Origin: Plasmodium brasilianum
Lineage: Eukaryota; Apicomplexa; Aconoidasida; Haemosporida; Plasmodiidae
Direction: 5' to 3'
DNA length: 64,000 nucleotides
NCBI RefSeq assembly: GCF_023973825.1
Contig: NC_090124.1
Coordinates: 712,501 to 776,500 of the forward strand
A program made the position numbers and the translations under genes. The notes beneath the pieces were generated by a model, which saw only the letters and a list, made by a program, of their open reading frames with translations, was not told where the DNA came from and made no database searches. Positions 60,241-64,000 of this stretch are shown here, in pieces (the first letter of the stretch is position 1; every line of letters starts with the position of its first letter).

Positions 60241-60710
60241 AATTTGAAATATTTAGGTTACATTATTACATATTTAATATATTTTTTCTTTTTTTTCTTT
60301 TCCTTCTTTCTTTTTGAATTTTTTTTTATATTTATTTCTTTTTTTTATTCATGGATTTATTTCGTTTTATCTCATTTTTTGTACATAGTACATCATTAAA
60401 CGCATCACGTGTGTAAAATGCATTGTACCTGATGAACATGTTTTACATGTACATATTTTGTGTACACATTTTACACTAACAGTTTATATTCCTCAAAATT
60501 TACACGCCGCAGAATTTGCACTCCACAAAATTTATACTCCCCATAATTTAAACCCCACATACTTTATACTCCATACATTTTAAACGTGTTGCATCTCTGA
60601 AGGTCTACGCTTTTCACAATCCCTCTTTACGTTACTTTAGCGTTTGTACTTTAGCGTTTGTACTTGTGTGTGTGTGTGTGTGTGTGTGTGTTAATGTACA
60701 ACTGGGTAAT

Positions 60711-63700
60711 ATGCCAGACAACCGAAATAGGGAAAGGATATTTCCAAAGAAAGGTGAAGTTGACGAGTACAAAGGATCATACTCAAAGATTTTAAACTCA
60801 GGTGGTAATGGTATAACATACCTTAATTCATCATTCAATGGAGAAAGAAGTCAAGGGAAGGATGATAAAATTAACAATAATTATAATAGTTGGAAAAATA
60901 ACCTGAGAAATGAACTAAGTAAAGTAAACAGTTTGATAGCAGATGACCCGAATATACAAGAAAAAAAAAAAATATTTTTTGAAGTGTATAAAAAATATTA
61001 TTTTATAGAAATGACTGAATATCATAAAAGCCGAGAAAATTGCACGAATAATTTTTTAAATTTCCTTGAACGAATAATTGAAAAAATGTTTGAAGCAATA
61101 AAACATGGCACTTATAATATTAATAACTTGAATAGATTTTTTAGAGAATTTTTAAAAAATGATACAGAGTATTATAGAAGTGTTTCCGTAGGTAATCCAA
61201 GGATAAATAATTTGACACAAAGTTTTTTAAATATTTCTAACGAAGAACAACAAACAAAGAATAGTCAACTTACAGGTATCAATAAGGAGAACGTATTTTT
61301 AGGGGCTGATGGAAAAACAAGAAATTCCAGAGATGCTTCATATAATGCAAATAATGGCAACATTAACAATTATGATAAGAATTCCTCCAGTTGTAATGTC
61401 AGAGAAGTATACAGTAATGGTACTCATAGTATTAATATGAAAGAGGGGCAGACTAGCCCCTCCTCAGCTTATAAAACGATCCAAAAGGAGCACGAGAAAG
61501 ATAAGTGGAAGAAAAAAAATAGAGAACACAGCAGAACTGGTGTTGCAAAGAATGATAACAATGTTAATAACACAATCAACAACATAAATAGTATCAACAG
61601 TAGCAGAAGAAGCAGCAGCGACCAAAATAGAAACGCCAACTCAGAGGTGAATATGGATACTGCTAATTCTGCGGATAGTGTATACTTTCTAAAAAAGAAT
61701 ATCTCTAGAAAATCGTCAAATAAAATACAAGAAATTGCCGATAGCGTTATTAACGTGAACGGAAACCAATGCAACTTAAATCATAGGATTATTGATGACT
61801 GGGTTCAGTACGGATTCATGAATTATACAAAAATAATGAACAGCATGAAAGTAAGTTGTGATATCATAGACAACAAAATATGTCAAAAGATGCTAAATAT
61901 TCTAAAAGATAGCTATATGAAAGAACAAGAAAATTTAATGGAAGGGCTTAAAAGAAGAAAAAGTGATTTCTTAAAACAGTTAGATGTGTGCAAAAATTAT
62001 TGGAGGTATTTTGAAAATAGCTATTCTAATTCAGAAATAGTTCGATCAGATGGAATAAAAGATTCCAAAAAAATAAAGTGTTCATGGTTATGTCAAAGAA
62101 AATATTTAAAAAATGTAAAAGATTTATTAAAAATACAAAATGAATATTTAGATATTATATATACAAGTGTTAAAATATTTTTCCAATTAACAGAATGGAA
62201 AAAAAATACTGTTCGTGATATATTATGTTCATATATACTCATATATAAAAGCTTCTTAAATTTTTATTTAAGTAATATGAATATATTATATGACTCCATT
62301 CTACAAGAAAAGAATATTGAAATATCTCAGTTTGACAATTTAAACTCAGTCACAATGATGGATGATGATGATTTGATAAAACATATAACTCCTTTTCAAT
62401 ATGATGAAAACTGTATTTCTATACCTAAATTAAATAATGCATTAAATATTATCAACAATGCCATCATTTTTTATAACAGTGAAATTAATATAAAATCTTT
62501 ACTTTGTATATTTAGCTCAAATATTAAAGGTTATCTAACTAGTGTAGGCATTTTTAATAAATCACTCGATGGTGTTATTGTAATTACTTGGGATAAATTT
62601 ATTCATTTTTTTTCAAATGCTGAAGATGCATCACCGCAGTGGTCATACTACATTGAAGACATAGATTTTAAAATTGTTAGAAGCACAAATGAGCAAAAAA
62701 AGATTTTTAGCGATACCGAAAAAAAAGAGGACTTCGATGAGCGGGGCAACGTGGACAATTCTGTGAAGGGTGTGCATGAGGAGACCAAGGGCATGCACGA
62801 TTCGAATGGTAACAACAGCAGCGGCAACCACGGTAATAATGACAACAACGACAAAAACGAAAATAACGACAATAACGAAAATAACGACAATAACGAAAAT
62901 AACGAAAATAACGAAAATAACGACTATAACGACAATAACGACAATAACGAAAATAACGACAATAACGAAAATAACGAAAATAACGAAAATAACGAAAATA
63001 ACGACAATAACGAAAATGGTAATAATAATTGCAAAAGTAACAGTAACAGCGGGAAGAATGTTTCTGGCCCTATGAGGGGCGACGCAGAAGACATCGCCGT
63101 TCACGGCTTGAGGACGAGATTTTCGGATGAGTGCTCCACTGCTCATTCCATTAGTAATGATGCAGATGATGTAGAAATTCAAATGAAAGAAAAGAGAAAA
63201 ACATTGCTTATTAGTGGATGGTCATTCACCTTCAAATGTGCTACATGCCACTTAACTAATGTCTGTTATGAATTGCTAAGTAATCATTTAAACTCTCCAT
63301 ATTTTGAAGATGCTAATTCTTTTTCCAATTTTACGAATATTATTTCTAGGGGACAAATTAAGAATGATTTATTATTTACTAATGAAATGGCTAGTTTCTA
63401 TAATAGAGGATTGGAGGAAATAGACCTTAACAAAACTGATATATCTGATTACAAAATGGATCTTCCAGCAAATGATAACCAACATGCAACTAACAGTAAG
63501 ATCCTGTTAGACAAAGAAGACGAAGAAGAGGATAAGGAAAACTTAAAAATGAAAAACTCACAACAAGAGATTTTCTTGAGCAATTTTAATAAAAAAAAGG
63601 CAGTATTAATGGAAAATATGATGAAGGGGAATAAACAGAAAAATGTCAAAAGGGAAGAGGTAGAGGAGGAAGACAATGAAATAACTGAGGAGAAAGATAA

Positions 63701-64000
63701 AGATGAGAAGAAAAAGGATTATGAGAAGAATGAGGAGCTTGAGGAAGAAAACAGCATCTACGACAATTACATAGATAATAACAATAATAACTACATAGAT
63801 AGTAACGACGACTACATTGACAGGAATGACGACAATTACATAGACGGGAACAACACTTATATAGATAGTAGCAACGAAAATGATATAGGCTATAGCAGTG
63901 ACAACTACATAAGCAATAACAACTACATGGATAATAGTAACAACAAGGACGAAAGTGAATATGAAAGAGAAAGCGAGGAGGAGTCCATTAGAAACAATAA
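60711..64000 (+). CDS. Large protein with a helical domain and a possible split PH domain, 3' end outside window
   Basis: Starts at ATG 60711 (MPDNRNRERIFPKKGEVDEY) and is open for 1096 codons to the window edge. No confirmed family. Residues about 355-580 are helical and ordered (DWVQYGFMNYTKIMNSMK, CKNYWRYFENSYSNSE, LLKIQNEYLDIIYTSVKIFF). Next comes a beta-rich stretch at about 593-660 (IKGYLTSVGIFNKS, GVIVITWDKFIHFFS, SYYIEDIDFKIV). An (NNEN)n acidic repeat fills about 690-775. Then come LLISGWSFTFKCAT and a helix CHLTNVCYELLSNHL (about 832-862). Put together, the two ordered flanks look like a PH fold interrupted by low complexity, after a helical region, as in yeast Slm1-type F-BAR plus PH proteins. 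This is inference from pattern only. The remaining C-terminal part is Glu/Asp/Lys-rich with (NYID)n repeats. Confidence 0.8.
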   Translation, partial: MPDNRNRERIFPKKGEVDEYKGSYSKILNSGGNGITYLNSSFNGERSQGKDDKINNNYNSWKNNLRNELSKVNSLIADDPNIQEKKKIFFEVYKKYYFIEMTEYHKSRENCTNNFLNFLERIIEKMFEAIKHGTYNINNLNRFFREFLKNDTEYYRSVSVGNPRINNLTQSFLNISNEEQQTKNSQLTGINKENVFLGADGKTRNSRDASYNANNGNINNYDKNSSSCNVREVYSNGTHSINMKEGQTSPSSAYKTIQKEHEKDKWKKKNREHSRTGVAKNDNNVNNTINNINSINSSRRSSSDQNRNANSEVNMDTANSADSVYFLKKNISRKSSNKIQEIADSVINVNGNQCNLNHRIIDDWVQYGFMNYTKIMNSMKVSCDIIDNKICQKMLNILKDSYMKEQENLMEGLKRRKSDFLKQLDVCKNYWRYFENSYSNSEIVRSDGIKDSKKIKCSWLCQRKYLKNVKDLLKIQNEYLDIIYTSVKIFFQLTEWKKNTVRDILCSYILIYKSFLNFYLSNMNILYDSILQEKNIEISQFDNLNSVTMMDDDDLIKHITPFQYDENCISIPKLNNALNIINNAIIFYNSEINIKSLLCIFSSNIKGYLTSVGIFNKSLDGVIVITWDKFIHFFSNAEDASPQWSYYIEDIDFKIVRSTNEQKKIFSDTEKKEDFDERGNVDNSVKGVHEETKGMHDSNGNNSSGNHGNNDNNDKNENNDNNENNDNNENNENNENNDYNDNNDNNENNDNNENNENNENNENNDNNENGNNNCKSNSNSGKNVSGPMRGDAEDIAVHGLRTRFSDECSTAHSISNDADDVEIQMKEKRKTLLISGWSFTFKCATCHLTNVCYELLSNHLNSPYFEDANSFSNFTNIISRGQIKNDLLFTNEMASFYNRGLEEIDLNKTDISDYKMDLPANDNQHATNSKILLDKEDEEEDKENLKMKNSQQEIFLSNFNKKKAVLMENMMKGNKQKNVKREEVEEEDNEITEEKDKDEKKKDYEKNEELEEENSIYDNYIDNNNNNYIDSNDDYIDRNDDNYIDGNNTYIDSSNENDIGYSSDNYISNNNYMDNSNNKDESEYERESEEESIRNN

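Larger units (their letters stand above)
58386..60710. other. Long intergenic region rich in simple repeats
   Basis: Begins with a TTATTTTCTTACG repeat (58425-58540) just after the Tim23 stop. Long T runs, A22 near 59310-59331, TTTCTTTTTCC repeats at 59500-59650, the TATAATTACGTTATTAG array (59940-60240) and a (TG)n run at 60665-60690 follow. At 59133 a 29-codon plus-strand frame, MNNSSDKGGTFFAVFFATIL, is protein-like, and the minus strand also reads plausibly there (SQRIVAKNTAKNVPPLSDE). I cannot choose and call no gene. Confidence 0.5.

Noticed and set aside
62770..63075. Thr/Lys/Ile-rich plus-strand frame
   Set aside because: Out-of-frame reading of the (NNEN)n repeat in the large protein at 60711.

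Overview
The window is nuclear DNA of a malaria parasite (genus Plasmodium). It is very AT-rich, with long poly(A)/poly(T) and (TA)n tracts between genes. Its proteins are rich in Asn, Lys and Asp, and its introns are short and AT-rich with GT..AG ends. The gene set is typical of Plasmodium: a head-to-head pair of identical EF-1alpha genes, the CDK-like kinase PK5, a giant Aurora-like kinase (ARK3) and an apicoplast-type glutamyl-tRNA synthetase. From memory this order matches the P. falciparum chromosome 13 region around PK5/ARK3/TIM23, but codon usage and base content look less extreme than P. falciparum. I cannot name the species.

Layout, left to right. 1-2100: 5' part of a Lys/Asn-rich unknown gene (minus), broken by a 1-nt homopolymer shift. 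4552-4917: divergent LC8-type dynein light chain (minus). 6324-9542: seven-exon organellar GluRS (minus). 10742-12073 and 13274-14605: two EF-1alpha copies diverging from a 1.2-kb shared promoter. 15445-17324: PK5 (plus, five exons). 18002-18373: probable small two-exon gene. 18891-32660: ARK3-like kinase of 4589 aa (minus). 36517-37569: four-exon membrane-anchored J protein (minus). 40764-42203: RCC1-repeat protein (plus). 43362-44226: membrane protein (minus). 46073-49501: PP2A B''-type EF-hand subunit (minus). 52375-54155: seven-exon E2 ubiquitin-conjugating enzyme with a UBA tail (minus). 57451-58385: Tim23-type translocase (plus). 60711-64000: large protein with a possible split PH domain, running off the right edge (plus).

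The long spaces between these genes are mostly (TA)n, poly(A/T) and minisatellite DNA. In several I could assemble short exons whose splice sites and phases agree (38.8-39.2, 45.0-45.7 and 55.8-56.4 kb, and less completely 49.9-51.0 kb). These are candidate small genes of unknown function and are the most likely undescribed content here. I see no bacterial-type system, CRISPR array, transposon, tRNA or rRNA gene.

There is no operon logic. By known family roles the genes serve translation (EF-1alpha, GluRS), the cell cycle and phosphorylation (PK5, ARK3, PP2A B'', RCC1-like, dynein light chain) and protein handling (J protein, E2, Tim23).
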